DNA of 64,000 nucleotides, taken from assembly GCF_003590775.1 (NCBI RefSeq), contig NZ_QYUM01000002.1, positions 930,001 through 994,000 of the forward strand, in the 5' to 3' direction. Source of the stretch: Sphingomonas cavernae. Its GTDB lineage: Bacteria > Pseudomonadota > Alphaproteobacteria > Sphingomonadales > Sphingomonadaceae. The notes under the pieces were generated by a model that saw only the letters and a program-made list of their open reading frames with translations, searched no databases and was not told where the DNA came from. Both the position numbers and the translations under genes were made by a program. This document shows positions 14,835-24,037 of the stretch, in pieces (positions within the stretch are counted from its first letter, which is position 1; every line of letters starts with the position of its first letter).

Positions 14835-16937
14835 ATGGTTGCACGAGTGGTGGGTGGGTTGCTTGCGACCGTGGCTTGGACGAACGTTGTTCAAGCTCAG
14901 GAGGTCCAGCATGGCGATATCACGGTCACGGCAGAAAGGGCCGTCACTGCCACCAAGACCGACACGCCGCTCATCGAGACGCCGCAGGCAATCAGCGTCG
15001 TCACCGACCAGCTTTTTCGCGATCGCGGCGCGCTCAATGTGCAGGAGACGCTGCGCTACTCGGCAGGCGTAACCGGTGAGGCCTATGGGCTCGACACCCG
15101 TGGCGATGCGAGCATGATCCGCGGCCTGGCGCCCGTTCAGTTCCTGGATGGGATGCGGAACCTTTACACCTTCGCGCCCTTCACCCGCACCGCGGTCGAT
15201 ACGCTTTCGCGCGTTGAAGTGCTGCGCGGCCCATCTTCGGTTCTGTACGGTCAAGCGTCGAACGGCGGCATCATCAACAGCGTCAGCAAGCGCCCGGAAT
15301 TCGAGACCAGCGGCACGGTGCGGCTGGAATATGGATCGTGGGACCGCAAGCAGGCGGCTGTGGACATAACCGGCCCGCTGAATTCGAGCGAAACGCTAGC
15401 AGGCCGTGTCGTTGCCGTGGTGCGCGATGCTAATCAGCAGACCCGAGTAATCGACGACAATCGCGTGCTGCTCCAGCCGTCGCTTAGCTGGCGGCCCGGC
15501 CCGGACACGCAAGTGACCCTGATCGGCTTGTTCCAGCGCGACCGGTCGGCGTCCAGCCAGCAATTTCTGCCTTTGGTTTCCGCCATCCTGGCTCCCAACG
15601 ATGCGCGTAGGCTGAGCAATCGCACGTTCCTTGGCGACGAGGACTATGACACGCTTCAGCAGCGCACCGCATCTGCGACGCTGATCGCAGACCACCGGGT
15701 ATCCGACCTGATCAGCATCAGCGCGCGCGCGCGATACATCGATGCGAAGTCAACATTCCGGGAGCTTTATCCCGACGTCTATTCCAACCCAGCCAACCCG
15801 TTCATCGACGGCACCGCCGACACCGGGCGCACTCTCAACCGCTACGCCTACCAGACCAAGCCGCACGGCAAGATCCTCACGAGCGACGTAAACACCCGGT
15901 TCGAGTTCGATACCGGTCCGTTCAGCCATCAACTGCTCGCCGGGATCGATTATAGCAACTATTTCGAGCGCACCTTGAGCGCGTCGGGCGGCAGCGCTTT
16001 TACACCCGGCATCACGCCGATCGACGCCTACGATCCGGACAATACGGGCGTGCCCGCCAACGTGCTGCCCTATGCTCTTTTGCCCGAACAGCGGAATACG
16101 CAGCTTGGCCTCTATGTGCAGGACCAGATCCGTTACGCTGATCGCGTGACGCTCGTCGCAGGTGTACGCCACGATCGCGCCCGGTCGAAGACCGAGGGCG
16201 TCGATGCCGTGATCGACAAGGCCTGGACCTTCAAGGTGGGTCTGATCGGCGAGCTGGGATACGGCCTGTCGCCGTACCTCAGCTATTCGGAAGCGTTTCA
16301 ACCCGTGTCCGGCATCAACCCACGCACCGGCAATGCCTATGTGCCGACCCGCGGCCGACAATATGAAGGCGGCGTCAAATGGCAGCCGCAGCGCGGCGTG
16401 CTGATCACCGCCAACTATTACGACATCGTTGAGGAAAACCGGCCGACCAATGATCCGGCCGATCCGATTAACGTGTTCCAGACCGGCGAAGTGACGTCCA
16501 AGGGCTTTGAAATCGAGGGCGCATTCGCGCTGCCCGGCGACATCCAGTTGACGGCGGCGTATAGCCATAACAACGCCCGCGTGACGGAAAGCCTCTACAC
16601 CTACGAGGAGGGCGAGCGCGTCAACGACGTGCCGCGCGACCAGGCGTCGGCTTGGGGTGTCAAGGCGTTCCAGGTCGGCCCTGACGCGGTACTGCGGCTG
16701 GGCGCCGGCATACGCTATATCGGCAGCACGCGCTCGACCGGAGCGACCACAGCGATCACGACGCCCTCCTATACTCTGGTGGATGCGCTGGTTTCGGTCG
16801 ATTGGGATCGCTGGACCGCGTCGATCAACGCATCCAACCTGTTCGACAAGAGCTATTTTACGGCCTGCCGTACCTTTGGCGACTGCTTCAGCGGCAATCG
16901 CCGCTATGTGGTGGGTTCGCTAGGCTACAGGTTCTGA
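14835..16937 (+). CDS. TonB-dependent siderophore receptor
   Basis: 700 aa from the ATG at 14835, which has AGGAGG 6 nt upstream; a longer in-frame start at 14664 lacks this. A signal peptide ends at VVQAQ (~21). The plug domain (~30-150) opens with ETPQAISVVTDQLFRDRG and contains SMIRGLAPVQFLDGMR and VEVLRGPSSVLYGQAS. The barrel ends with RRYVVGSLGYRF, a proper C-terminal Phe. The plug pattern is that of ferric-siderophore receptors (FhuE/FpvA type). It takes up Fe(III)-siderophore using TonB energy. The PepSY gene follows 4 nt later, so the two form an iron-uptake operon, probably induced by iron limitation. Confidence 0.92.
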   Translation: MVARVVGGLLATVAWTNVVQAQEVQHGDITVTAERAVTATKTDTPLIETPQAISVVTDQLFRDRGALNVQETLRYSAGVTGEAYGLDTRGDASMIRGLAPVQFLDGMRNLYTFAPFTRTAVDTLSRVEVLRGPSSVLYGQASNGGIINSVSKRPEFETSGTVRLEYGSWDRKQAAVDITGPLNSSETLAGRVVAVVRDANQQTRVIDDNRVLLQPSLSWRPGPDTQVTLIGLFQRDRSASSQQFLPLVSAILAPNDARRLSNRTFLGDEDYDTLQQRTASATLIADHRVSDLISISARARYIDAKSTFRELYPDVYSNPANPFIDGTADTGRTLNRYAYQTKPHGKILTSDVNTRFEFDTGPFSHQLLAGIDYSNYFERTLSASGGSAFTPGITPIDAYDPDNTGVPANVLPYALLPEQRNTQLGLYVQDQIRYADRVTLVAGVRHDRARSKTEGVDAVIDKAWTFKVGLIGELGYGLSPYLSYSEAFQPVSGINPRTGNAYVPTRGRQYEGGVKWQPQRGVLITANYYDIVEENRPTNDPADPINVFQTGEVTSKGFEIEGAFALPGDIQLTAAYSHNNARVTESLYTYEEGERVNDVPRDQASAWGVKAFQVGPDAVLRLGAGIRYIGSTRSTGATTAITTPSYTLVDALVSVDWDRWTASINASNLFDKSYFTACRTFGDCFSGNRRYVVGSLGYRF

Positions 16938-16941
16938 TCAT

Positions 16942-18081
16942 ATGACGCGGGCAGCGGTGCAGGCATGGTACCTGGTCCACAAGTGGACGAGCCTCGCTTG
17001 CACCGCCTTCCTGCTGCTGTTGTGCGTTACTGGCCTGCCGCTGATCTTCGGTGAAGAGATCGCGCATCTCGCGGGAACCGAGCCGGAATTGACCGCGCCG
17101 CCGCCAGGGGCGACGCCGGTGAACCTTGACGTGCTGATCGACAAGGCCAAGGCTCAATATCCAGGCAATCGTCCGCTGTTCCTCGGCTGGTATCAGGATG
17201 CGCCAGTCGTCTATGTGAATCTCGGCCCCACGGCGGACACGCCGCCCGCCAGGATGAAGACCGCGCTGTTCGACGCCTATACGGGCGCAGCAGTGCCCGC
17301 GCCGCAGTTCAATGACGGCATCATGTTCTTCATTCTGCGGCTACACACCGACATGTTCGCAGGCTTGCCCGGCAAGCTGTTTCTGGGAGCGATGGGGCTG
17401 CTGTTCGCGGTAGCAACAATTTCCGGTGTGGTTCTCTACCGACCGTTCATGCGCAAGCTCGATTTCGGCACCGTCCGCAGGGCGCGCAGCACAAGGCTCA
17501 AATGGCTCGACCTGCACAACCTGCTCGGCATCGCTACCACCGCCTGGCTGCTGGTCGTCGGCCTCACCGGCGTCATCAACACGTTGGATGAGCCGCTTTA
17601 CGATAGCTGGCAGAAGGGCCAGCTAGTCGAGTTGACCGGCGCCGGGACAGGCAGGCCGGTGCCGACGCAACTCGGGCCCATCGAGCGGGCCGTGGCCGAA
17701 GCGAAGATGGCGCGGCCGGAGTTGCGGCCAGCGTTCGTAAGCTATCCGGGTACCGGCTACAGCGGCGAGCACCATTATGGCGTGTTCATGATCGGCCACT
17801 CGCCGCTCGACCAGCGCAACTACCAGCCAGTGCTCGTCGACGCGGCGACATCCAGGCTGACCGGTGTGCCCGTGTGGCCATTGAGCCTGAGTGCCATGTA
17901 CCTTTCACAGCCACTCCACTTCGGCGACTATGCGGGCCTGCCGCTCAAGATCATATGGGCGGTTCTCGACATCATCGCGATCATTGTGCTGGGCAGCGGC
18001 ATCTATCTCTGGCTCGGTCATCGTGGCCTGTCGCTTCAGCGCCGGGTTCTCGAAGTCGTGGAAAGTGGTGTCTCGACGTGA
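16942..18081 (+). CDS. PepSY-associated transmembrane protein (PiuB-like)
   Basis: 379 aa. The first membrane helix is at ~15-37 (WTSLACTAFLLLLCVTGLPL), preceded by the conserved VHKW. PepSY-like periplasmic segments follow. More membrane helices lie at ~148-168, ~195-215 (HNLLGIATTAWLLVVGLTGV) and near the C-terminus (IIWAVLDIIAIIVLGSGIYL). Conserved His residues in helices could bind heme or metal. Such proteins are common beside siderophore receptors and are thought to act as ferric-siderophore reductases; that role is family inference. Its stop overlaps the next GTG start (GTGA), so translation is coupled. Confidence 0.9.
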   Translation: MTRAAVQAWYLVHKWTSLACTAFLLLLCVTGLPLIFGEEIAHLAGTEPELTAPPPGATPVNLDVLIDKAKAQYPGNRPLFLGWYQDAPVVYVNLGPTADTPPARMKTALFDAYTGAAVPAPQFNDGIMFFILRLHTDMFAGLPGKLFLGAMGLLFAVATISGVVLYRPFMRKLDFGTVRRARSTRLKWLDLHNLLGIATTAWLLVVGLTGVINTLDEPLYDSWQKGQLVELTGAGTGRPVPTQLGPIERAVAEAKMARPELRPAFVSYPGTGYSGEHHYGVFMIGHSPLDQRNYQPVLVDAATSRLTGVPVWPLSLSAMYLSQPLHFGDYAGLPLKIIWAVLDIIAIIVLGSGIYLWLGHRGLSLQRRVLEVVESGVST

Positions 18082-18293
18082 AGCAAAGACGCGAGAACAA
18101 TTTGGGACGGACCTATCTGTGGCCGGCGGTGCTCGCGGCTATCACCATCGCGGCGCTGGTGGCCGGTCTGCTGGGTGCCAGGACGCTCGATGTCGCCGCT
18201 TGGCTTGGTCTCGCGATACCCGCAGCCCTGGGCATCTGGAAGCTTGTACCGGCACTTCCAAGACAATCTGGGGCGTTCCGGAAGGACCGATGA
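18078..18293 (+). CDS. Small two-helix membrane protein of the siderophore operon
   Basis: 71 aa from the GTG at 18078, which overlaps the stop of the PepSY gene. Two hydrophobic segments are seen: WPAVLAAITIAALVAGLLGA (~14-33) and VAAWLGLAIPAALGIWKLV (~38-56). Ends are basic. There is no known domain. Small membrane proteins often follow PepSY genes in sphingomonad iron operons, and a role in reductase assembly or stability is a guess. Confidence 0.6.
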   Translation: MKQRRENNLGRTYLWPAVLAAITIAALVAGLLGARTLDVAAWLGLAIPAALGIWKLVPALPRQSGAFRKDR

Positions 18294-18570
18294 CGGACAT
18301 CCGCTTCCGAGCCAACGGCTGACCCGCGAGAAGGCTTCCGTCCGTTATGGCTGCGCCAGCGGGTATGGGCAATTACCAGCCTGTCGGCTTCCAAATCGAA
18401 AATGGGAAAAGCGGATATCGCACAGCGCGCGGTAGCCGAAAAGGAAGTGGAGCGTGGGTCCCCGGGGCGCGGATCATCCTCGGCGTCTCGCGTCCCAACG
18501 TCGAAGCCAGTGGTGCAACTAGGCTCACGGTCGGAGCGTTTCTTGTTCGAGTTTACAAGGAGATCATCTC

Positions 18571-19461
18571 ATGATGACGGCCAAGAGCTTATTTGCAGCC
18601 GGCGCTTTGATACTGGCACCGGGCCCGGTGCTCGCCCAGGCTGGTTCCGCCGACCAGCGGGCCCAGACGCAAGAAGATCGTGTGGGCGCAATCCTCGGGA
18701 CGTTGTTCGGCGACCGGCTCGGCGTTTCGACCTCGATCGAGAGTCAATGGGCGGCCGGCCGCAAGCCACTGGCGACCCAGCGGACCCAGTTCCACGCCCG
18801 CATCGACGCCGATGTCCGATCGGGTGCGCTGACCGCGGCCAACGGAGCTCGAATGAAGGACGAATATGATCAGCTCGTTTCTCTGGAAACCCGCTATGGC
18901 GCCGACAATAGATTCACGACACAGGAGCGCACGGAGCTCGCTGATCGCTATGGTGCGCTGACTCAGGCCCTGACGGAGGGTGGGTATGCCGATGACGGCG
19001 GCTCGGCGACGCTATCGGTTGCGGACGGTCGTGCCGAGTTCGAACGACGGGTGGACGCAGGAGTCTCCGCGCGCCGCCTGAGCCGGACCCAGGCTACGCG
19101 CCTCAAGCGGGACTATGCGGCCTTGATCCAGACCGAAGCCTCCTATGCCCGGGACGGCATCAGCAGCCGCGAGCAGGAGGATCTCGATGCTCGCCTCGAT
19201 GCACTTGACGCCGGCGTAGGCGACACCGCCTATGGCGGCGGTTCGACGGCGCTCGACAACCGCACCCGCTTGTCCAACATCGATCGCGCCCTGAGCGCCA
19301 GCGGACTCAGCGCCACCTCGCAGGCCCAGGTACGTGTGGAACTCGGCGACTTGACCCGTCTCGACGCCGCCTATGCGCGCTATACTCCGACCAGCGATGA
19401 TCGAAGCTATCTGGAACGGCGCATCGCAGACCTGGAAACGCGAACGCGCGTCCGACGCTAG
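18571..19461 (+). CDS. Exported protein with three ~58-residue helical repeats
   Basis: 296 aa with AAGGAG upstream of the ATG at 18571. A signal peptide ends at GPVLAQA (~24). After a short N-terminal part come three similar repeats. They begin at FHARIDADVRSGALTAANGA (~70), FERRVDAGVSARRLSRTQAT (~153) and LSNIDRALSASGLSATSQAQ (~234). Each has an LxxLDxxYAR-like middle and ends in a DRYxxL/ARLDAL/RRIADL helix. The repeats are charged and helical. No family or catalytic motif is recognised. It could be a periplasmic scaffold or stress protein. It stands alone, convergent to the catabolic block. Confidence 0.75.
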   Translation: MMTAKSLFAAGALILAPGPVLAQAGSADQRAQTQEDRVGAILGTLFGDRLGVSTSIESQWAAGRKPLATQRTQFHARIDADVRSGALTAANGARMKDEYDQLVSLETRYGADNRFTTQERTELADRYGALTQALTEGGYADDGGSATLSVADGRAEFERRVDAGVSARRLSRTQATRLKRDYAALIQTEASYARDGISSREQEDLDARLDALDAGVGDTAYGGGSTALDNRTRLSNIDRALSASGLSATSQAQVRVELGDLTRLDAAYARYTPTSDDRSYLERRIADLETRTRVRR

Positions 19462-19786
19462 CTCCGATGGATTTGTGGGGGTTCTCCGCACTAAAACGGG
19501 AAAATGCGGACTGTCCGGTTTCGGCTGCGACAATCAGCAAGCGGACACTCGCCGGTGGACTAAACGCACTTCTGCTTCCGCCCGCATTCAGGACCCGGTT
19601 GAACCCGCCACGACATTTCGGACATTCAACAGGATGCGTGCTGGAGACGTTCGCTGCGGTTGGTGGCTCATACCAAGCCCCGTGAAGACTGACTCACGGG
19701 GCTTGGTATAACGGCAAAACGGCTATGCGGTCCACGGCGCTTTTCCGTAAACACGCTAACGCTTCTTCCGTCACCCATAAGCCCGG
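19462..19786. other. 325-nt convergent intergenic region
   Basis: No gene is seen. Its only clear feature is the perfect 16-bp hairpin at 19670-19709. It separates the three-repeat exported protein (+) from the catabolic block (-). Confidence 0.5.
19670..19709. terminator. Perfect 16-bp inverted repeat, probable two-way terminator
   Basis: ATACCAAGCCCCGTGA and its exact reverse complement are separated by the 8-nt loop AGACTGAC. It lies between convergent genes, as a shared terminator would. No T-run follows on either strand, so intrinsic termination would be imperfect; it may protect 3' ends instead. Confidence 0.55.
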
Positions 19787-20650
19787 TTATTTCCGATAAA
19801 GCTCCGGGGTTGAGTCGAGATGAAACCCCTCGAAGCGCGCCGCCTTGTCGTGGGATTCAAGCTTCCAGCTGCGGCGCGCGTTGGGGCCGCCGCCGTCGAC
19901 GCGCAGGCAGGTGCCGGTGATGAAGGCCGCGGCTGGCGACAGCAGGAACGCGATCGCGGCAGAGACTTCCGAGACCGTGCCCACCCGCTGCATCGGGATA
20001 TTGCGCTCGGCATTGCGGATGAAAGTGACCGCGTCGCCGGAATAATTGTCGAAGCCGCTCGACATGATCATCCCGGCGGCCAGGCTGTTGACCCTGACCC
20101 CCGATGGCGCCCATTCGCAAGCCGCCGATTGCGTGAGCGAGTACATGCCCGCGCGTGCGGCGCCCGAATGCGCGAAATTGGGCAGGCCCATCCACATGTC
20201 GACGATCATGTTGACGATCGCACCGCCATTGGCCGCCATCCAGCGGTTGTGGACCTCGCGCATCATGTTGAAGCCGCCCGTCAGGTTGTTGCGGACGACC
20301 GCCTCGAACCCTTTGGTCGAGATGTCCTTCAACGGCGAGAAGAACTGGCCCCCCGCATTGTTAACGAGGCCATCGATCCGGCGCTGTTCGGCGAGGATGG
20401 CATCGACGGTGGCCGCGACCACGGCTTCATCGCGAATGTCGCAGACATGCGCAGAGACCTGCAGTCCGTCGGACAAGATCTCTGCCTTCACCGCCTCAAG
20501 CTTTTCGAGCTTGCGGCCGAGGATCACGACATGCGCGCCCAGCGAGGCGAGCTCATGCGCGACGCATCGGCCGATGCCGCTGCCGCCGCCGGTGACGATG
20601 ATGGTCTGGCCTTCGAACAGGCCGGGCCGAAAGATGGACTGGTAAGGCAT
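19787..20650 (-). CDS. SDR oxidoreductase, 2,4-dienoyl-CoA reductase-like
   Basis: 287 aa from the ATG at 20650; a TTG 12 nt upstream is less likely. The Rossmann motif is TGGGSGIG (~20-27), followed by NNAGGQF. The usual Ser-Tyr-Lys triad is not clear: the region reads GGAIVNMIVDMWMGLPNFAHSGAARAGM, with no YxxxK. This is as in decr-type 2,4-dienoyl-CoA reductases, which use Asn/Tyr/Ser/Lys differently. The C-terminus ITGTCLRVDGGG is typical of enoyl/dienoyl reductases. It probably reduces an unsaturated acyl-CoA in the block's beta-oxidation pathway. It is the last gene of the minus-strand run, 23 nt after the enoyl-CoA hydratase gene. Confidence 0.8.
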   Translation of the reverse strand: MPYQSIFRPGLFEGQTIIVTGGGSGIGRCVAHELASLGAHVVILGRKLEKLEAVKAEILSDGLQVSAHVCDIRDEAVVAATVDAILAEQRRIDGLVNNAGGQFFSPLKDISTKGFEAVVRNNLTGGFNMMREVHNRWMAANGGAIVNMIVDMWMGLPNFAHSGAARAGMYSLTQSAACEWAPSGVRVNSLAAGMIMSSGFDNYSGDAVTFIRNAERNIPMQRVGTVSEVSAAIAFLLSPAAAFITGTCLRVDGGGPNARRSWKLESHDKAARFEGFHLDSTPELYRK

Positions 20651-20673
20651 GGATTTTCCCAAGGGAGTGAAGG

Positions 20674-21465
20674 TCAGCGCTTGCCGTGTCTGGCTGCAAA
20701 GTCGCTCAGCGCCGTTTTGAGGATTCCCGTCGACGCACGCCGCATCTGCGCGCGCTCCTCAAGCTCGTAGGCGGTCTCGACCGTCGGCGATTGCAGCGCG
20801 AGGTCGAGGTTGCGCTTGGTCAGGCGCAGCGCATCCTGCGTCGCATTGGCGATCTGCTGCGCCATGGCGAGGCCGGCTGCCTCAAGGTCGGCGTCGGGAA
20901 CAACCCTCGAAACCAACCCCTGCGCCAGCGCGCACGTGGCATCCAGACGCCCGGCGGTGAAGACCAGTTCGCGCGCGAGCGAAAGGCCCAGCGTCCGCTG
21001 GAGGCGCCAGCTGACGCCAAGCTCGGTGCCCGAAAGCCCGAGGTTGATGAAGGCCGTGCAGAAGAACGCGCTTTCATTGGCGAGAATGATGTCGGCGGTC
21101 AGCGCGAAGACGAGCCCGCCACCTGCAACCGAGCCATTCGCAAGCACGATGATCGGTTGCGGGCACGCACGCATCGCGCGTAGCAGGTCGGTCAGGGCCC
21201 AGTCGCCGCGATCAAGATCGTCGATCATGCTGTCGCCCTCCGTGACCGCGACAATGTCGAGGCCAACGCAGAAATGATCGCCGGCGCCGCGCAATATGAC
21301 GACCCGGCAGTCGGAATCGCGACGCCGCTCCTCGAAAAATGCCTGCAGGGCGTCACGCAGGTCTCGTGTGAGCGCGTTGCGCCGGTGCGGCCTGTTGAGC
21401 GTGGCGATCGTGACGGGGCCCTCGCGCGTTACGAGCAGCACGTCATCGGGCAGGTCCGTCGTCAT
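20674..21465 (-). CDS. Enoyl-CoA hydratase/isomerase
   Basis: 263 aa, normal for the crotonase family. CoA-binding and oxyanion-hole segments are present: RRNALTRDLRDALQAFF, VVILRGAGDHFCVGLDI (~55-71) and ANGSVAGGGLVFALTADIIL (~105-124). In the third position of the second oxyanion region the sequence has no clear Glu pair, so hydratase versus isomerase cannot be decided by eye. The start is ATG at 21465 with GGAGAGG upstream. A G-rich motif lies in its promoter (21519-21553). It likely handles a side-chain enoyl-CoA in the local pathway. Confidence 0.88.
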   Translation of the reverse strand: MTTDLPDDVLLVTREGPVTIATLNRPHRRNALTRDLRDALQAFFEERRRDSDCRVVILRGAGDHFCVGLDIVAVTEGDSMIDDLDRGDWALTDLLRAMRACPQPIIVLANGSVAGGGLVFALTADIILANESAFFCTAFINLGLSGTELGVSWRLQRTLGLSLARELVFTAGRLDATCALAQGLVSRVVPDADLEAAGLAMAQQIANATQDALRLTKRNLDLALQSPTVETAYELEERAQMRRASTGILKTALSDFAARHGKR

Positions 21466-21518
21466 ATGGTTCCTCTCCAGCCGGTCGACATCGTCGCCGA
21501 TCGGGGAAAGCTAGCAAC

Positions 21519-21553
21519 GGGGGCGAGGTGGCCCACCCCTCGTGCGGAGGGGG
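21519..21553. promoter_or_regulatory. G-rich motif upstream of enoyl-CoA hydratase gene
   Basis: GGGGGCGAGG at 21519-21528, then an imperfect inverted repeat CACCCCTC...GGAGGGGG to 21553. It resembles the MalT box (GGGGAKGAGG) and the motifs at 33021-33068 and 41400-41492. It could be a site for the LAL regulator at 33102. A genome-wide GC-rich intergenic repeat is the alternative. Confidence 0.3.
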
Positions 21554-21565
21554 CCGGCTGAAGGC

Positions 21566-22963
21566 TCAGTCGACGCGCGCGATCGGTGGCTGTTTCCAGC
21601 TTCCATCCTGCAGTTCCGGCTTCGGTAAATATGCACGCAGCCCAACGAAGAAGGGCCCGTCGGGCGCAGGAAGCCAGTTGATCTCCCTGTCGGCGCCGGG
21701 CGATTCCCGTTGAATGTAGAGCGTGATGCCGCCGTCGGGATCCCGCCTGAGCGCGGGCAGCATCGGCGAATTGATCAGGTAGCGCTGCAACGGATTGGCC
21801 ACAAGCTGCCGCGCGGGCAGTTCGTACATCGTCAGCGACCAGAAGGCATTGACCGGGGGAAGCTGTCCCGGTGCGAAACGGAGCACATAGCGCCCCCGTC
21901 TTCCGTCGAGCGCCTGCCCCGCGGAGTCTGCCTGATAACCCCGATAGGTCGCCTCATCCCTGGAATTGCCATAGATCCCGCGGACCGCACCAGCCATGCG
22001 GTAAAGATAATTGTTGCGGAGCGTCTCGCGCGCTCCGAAGAAGTCGGAACTCTGCAACTGGCTTGGAAGCGCGGCGTACTCGCGCCACGCGTCCGCTATC
22101 CCCGCTTCGACCGCGGCGCGCAATTCCGGCGTCATCCGGGCGACATCGAAGCTCTTTCCGGGGGCGATGCTCAGCCTCGCGAAACGCGCGCGCAATCCCT
22201 GCTCCGAGGGGTGCACGGGAGCGTACTGGAGCAGGAAGCCGAGTATGTTGAAAAAGGCCGGCGATGTCCGCTCATCCTGCGCGCTCAGCGGCCTGACGAA
22301 GTCTATCGCGGGTGTGGCGGCGGGCGCGGGCGTGCCGAGGAACTGCGAAAGCGTCTGGACCTTGTAGCCCGCCTGGATCTTGTGGACATTCCCGATATCC
22401 GCCGGCGCGAAGAGCTGGGTGCGATACATCACCAGCGCGAATTCGGTCTCCGACCGTATGACCGCGCGGACTCCCTCGGGCATCCCGCCCTTCCAGCCCG
22501 GGCCCGCAAGCAGGTAGCGCGCCGCCCCGTTGCCGGTGGCCCGGGTGCCGACATAGGCGAAGTTGTGCGTGTACATGTCGATGAACTGCGCGGAATAGTA
22601 TCGGCCATGCTCGACCTCCGGCATCGTCAGCACCAGCGGTTCGGCGCGCAGATCGGCGCCCAGAAACGAATAGGGCGTGTCCGAATTGGGGGTCTGGATC
22701 GCCCGGTCCGCCGGCGTGTAGACGCGGCCGACATTGCCGATCTGGTTCCACGCTGCCTTGAATTCGGCATTGCCCCGATCGACGAAATAGGCGTGCTGGA
22801 TCCGGTAGCTGTCGACCATCGGGAAGCCATAGATATAGGCTTCCTTAGCGATCGCGCGCGCTTCCGCGGCGCTGAGATCCTGCGCTTGCGCTTCGGCGCG
22901 CGCCACGGTCAATCCAAGCAGCAGCAGGAGCGTCGCGATACAGGCGCGCAGCTTGGTGTCCAT
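21566..22963 (-). CDS. DUF1254/DUF1214 exported protein, long form
   Basis: 465 aa from the ATG at 22963 (GGAGG upstream). An alternative ATG at 22987 overlaps the previous stop as ATGA and would add 8 residues; both are possible. A signal peptide ends near ARAEAQA. DUF1254 follows (EAYIYGFPMVDSYRIQH, NSDTPYSFLGADLRAEPLVL, GRYYSAQFIDMYTHNFAYVG). The C-terminal DUF1214 has GRYVLRFAPGQLPPVNAFWS and INSPMLPALRRDPDGGITLY. The biochemical role of these domains is not established to my knowledge. It is a tandem paralogue of the next upstream gene and sits just after the alkylsulfatase, so a periplasmic role in the same catabolic route is likely. Confidence 0.88.
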   Translation of the reverse strand: MDTKLRACIATLLLLLGLTVARAEAQAQDLSAAEARAIAKEAYIYGFPMVDSYRIQHAYFVDRGNAEFKAAWNQIGNVGRVYTPADRAIQTPNSDTPYSFLGADLRAEPLVLTMPEVEHGRYYSAQFIDMYTHNFAYVGTRATGNGAARYLLAGPGWKGGMPEGVRAVIRSETEFALVMYRTQLFAPADIGNVHKIQAGYKVQTLSQFLGTPAPAATPAIDFVRPLSAQDERTSPAFFNILGFLLQYAPVHPSEQGLRARFARLSIAPGKSFDVARMTPELRAAVEAGIADAWREYAALPSQLQSSDFFGARETLRNNYLYRMAGAVRGIYGNSRDEATYRGYQADSAGQALDGRRGRYVLRFAPGQLPPVNAFWSLTMYELPARQLVANPLQRYLINSPMLPALRRDPDGGITLYIQRESPGADREINWLPAPDGPFFVGLRAYLPKPELQDGSWKQPPIARVD

Positions 22964-22983
22964 CAAACCTCCGATGTTGCTGG

Positions 22984-24036
22984 TCATGGCGCTGGCTGCG
23001 CCTCGGGAAAGACCCATTGGCTGTCGAGGATCTCCGGGCGCGGGCGATAGAGGCGGACCATGTAGTTCCAGCCCGGGACGATCGAGAGACAATTGGCGGG
23101 CGCCTTGTTACAGCCGCCGAACTGCACCGTCACCGTCCCGTCCGGGCTCTTTTTCGCGGTAAGGCTGTTGAGCGTGAAGCTGCTCTGCGACGCATCGAAA
23201 TAGCCCTGCGCGTTATAGACGCTGATAGACCAGAAGCCATCGACCGGCACCGCGCCGACGGTCAGCCGATGCACCGTCGCGCCGTCATTCTTCGCGGGCG
23301 TCACGTTGAGGTAGGTCGCGTCCTTGTCGGGATTACCGCCCCAGGCGGTAGCCGCGCCGATCAGATGCCGCACAGGATCCACCTGTCCGCGTGGACCGAA
23401 TGCGCGCTTGAAGTCGGGAACCGTCGCACGGAGCGCGCCAAGCGCGTCACGCACCTGCTTCTGGCTCGCCTTGTCCCATTGCGGAGCCTCGAACGCGCCC
23501 GGCCCGCCGGGTTGCGACACCTTGATCGCATCCTGCAGCGCGTGGACTTTTTCGGCATCTTTCGCATCCGTCGGATCGATCAGGATTCTGATACCGGCGA
23601 GCATATAGCGCGTGCCGACCTGCTCCCGCGTGAAACGGTGCGTGCCGCCTCCATAGACCACGATCGGCACGTAGTGATCCTCGTCTATGATCTGCAACGA
23701 GAGGAAGCGCTTGCCCGCGTCCGGCAGGGTGATCGTGACCGACCCCGCGTCAAGATCGAACACGCCCGAGGAATAGAGCGTGTCGCGATTGGGGCGCACG
23801 ACCGTTTGTCGCGCGATCGGCATCAGTTCGCGGTAATGATCCAGCCTGCCCAGCCCCGCGCGACCGACGACATTCGTGAAATACATGTCGGTCTCGGCCC
23901 GCGCGAAATTATCCGGGGTAACCCGCACCGCTGTCGGTGGGGCTGACTGCGTGGCGGCAGGGGTTCCGCCGAGAACGCACAGCATGAGGGCGGCGAGTTT
24001 CGTGGGGTTTCGCGTCTTCACTCGCGCTTTCTCCAT
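22984..24036 (-). CDS. DUF1254/DUF1214 exported protein, short form
   Basis: 350 aa, about 115 shorter than its neighbour. A signal peptide ends near TQSAPP (~32). It shares NRDTLYSSGVFDLDAGSVTI and, towards the C-terminus, VPVDGFWSISVYNAQGYFDA and DGTVTVQFGGC with the long form. It has a C-terminal Cys pair (GGCNKAPANC) that the long form lacks. The start is 1 nt from the alkylsulfatase stop, so the genes are co-translated. Function is unknown. Confidence 0.87.
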   Translation of the reverse strand: MEKARVKTRNPTKLAALMLCVLGGTPAATQSAPPTAVRVTPDNFARAETDMYFTNVVGRAGLGRLDHYRELMPIARQTVVRPNRDTLYSSGVFDLDAGSVTITLPDAGKRFLSLQIIDEDHYVPIVVYGGGTHRFTREQVGTRYMLAGIRILIDPTDAKDAEKVHALQDAIKVSQPGGPGAFEAPQWDKASQKQVRDALGALRATVPDFKRAFGPRGQVDPVRHLIGAATAWGGNPDKDATYLNVTPAKNDGATVHRLTVGAVPVDGFWSISVYNAQGYFDASQSSFTLNSLTAKKSPDGTVTVQFGGCNKAPANCLSIVPGWNYMVRLYRPRPEILDSQWVFPEAQPAP

Positions 24037-24037
24037 G

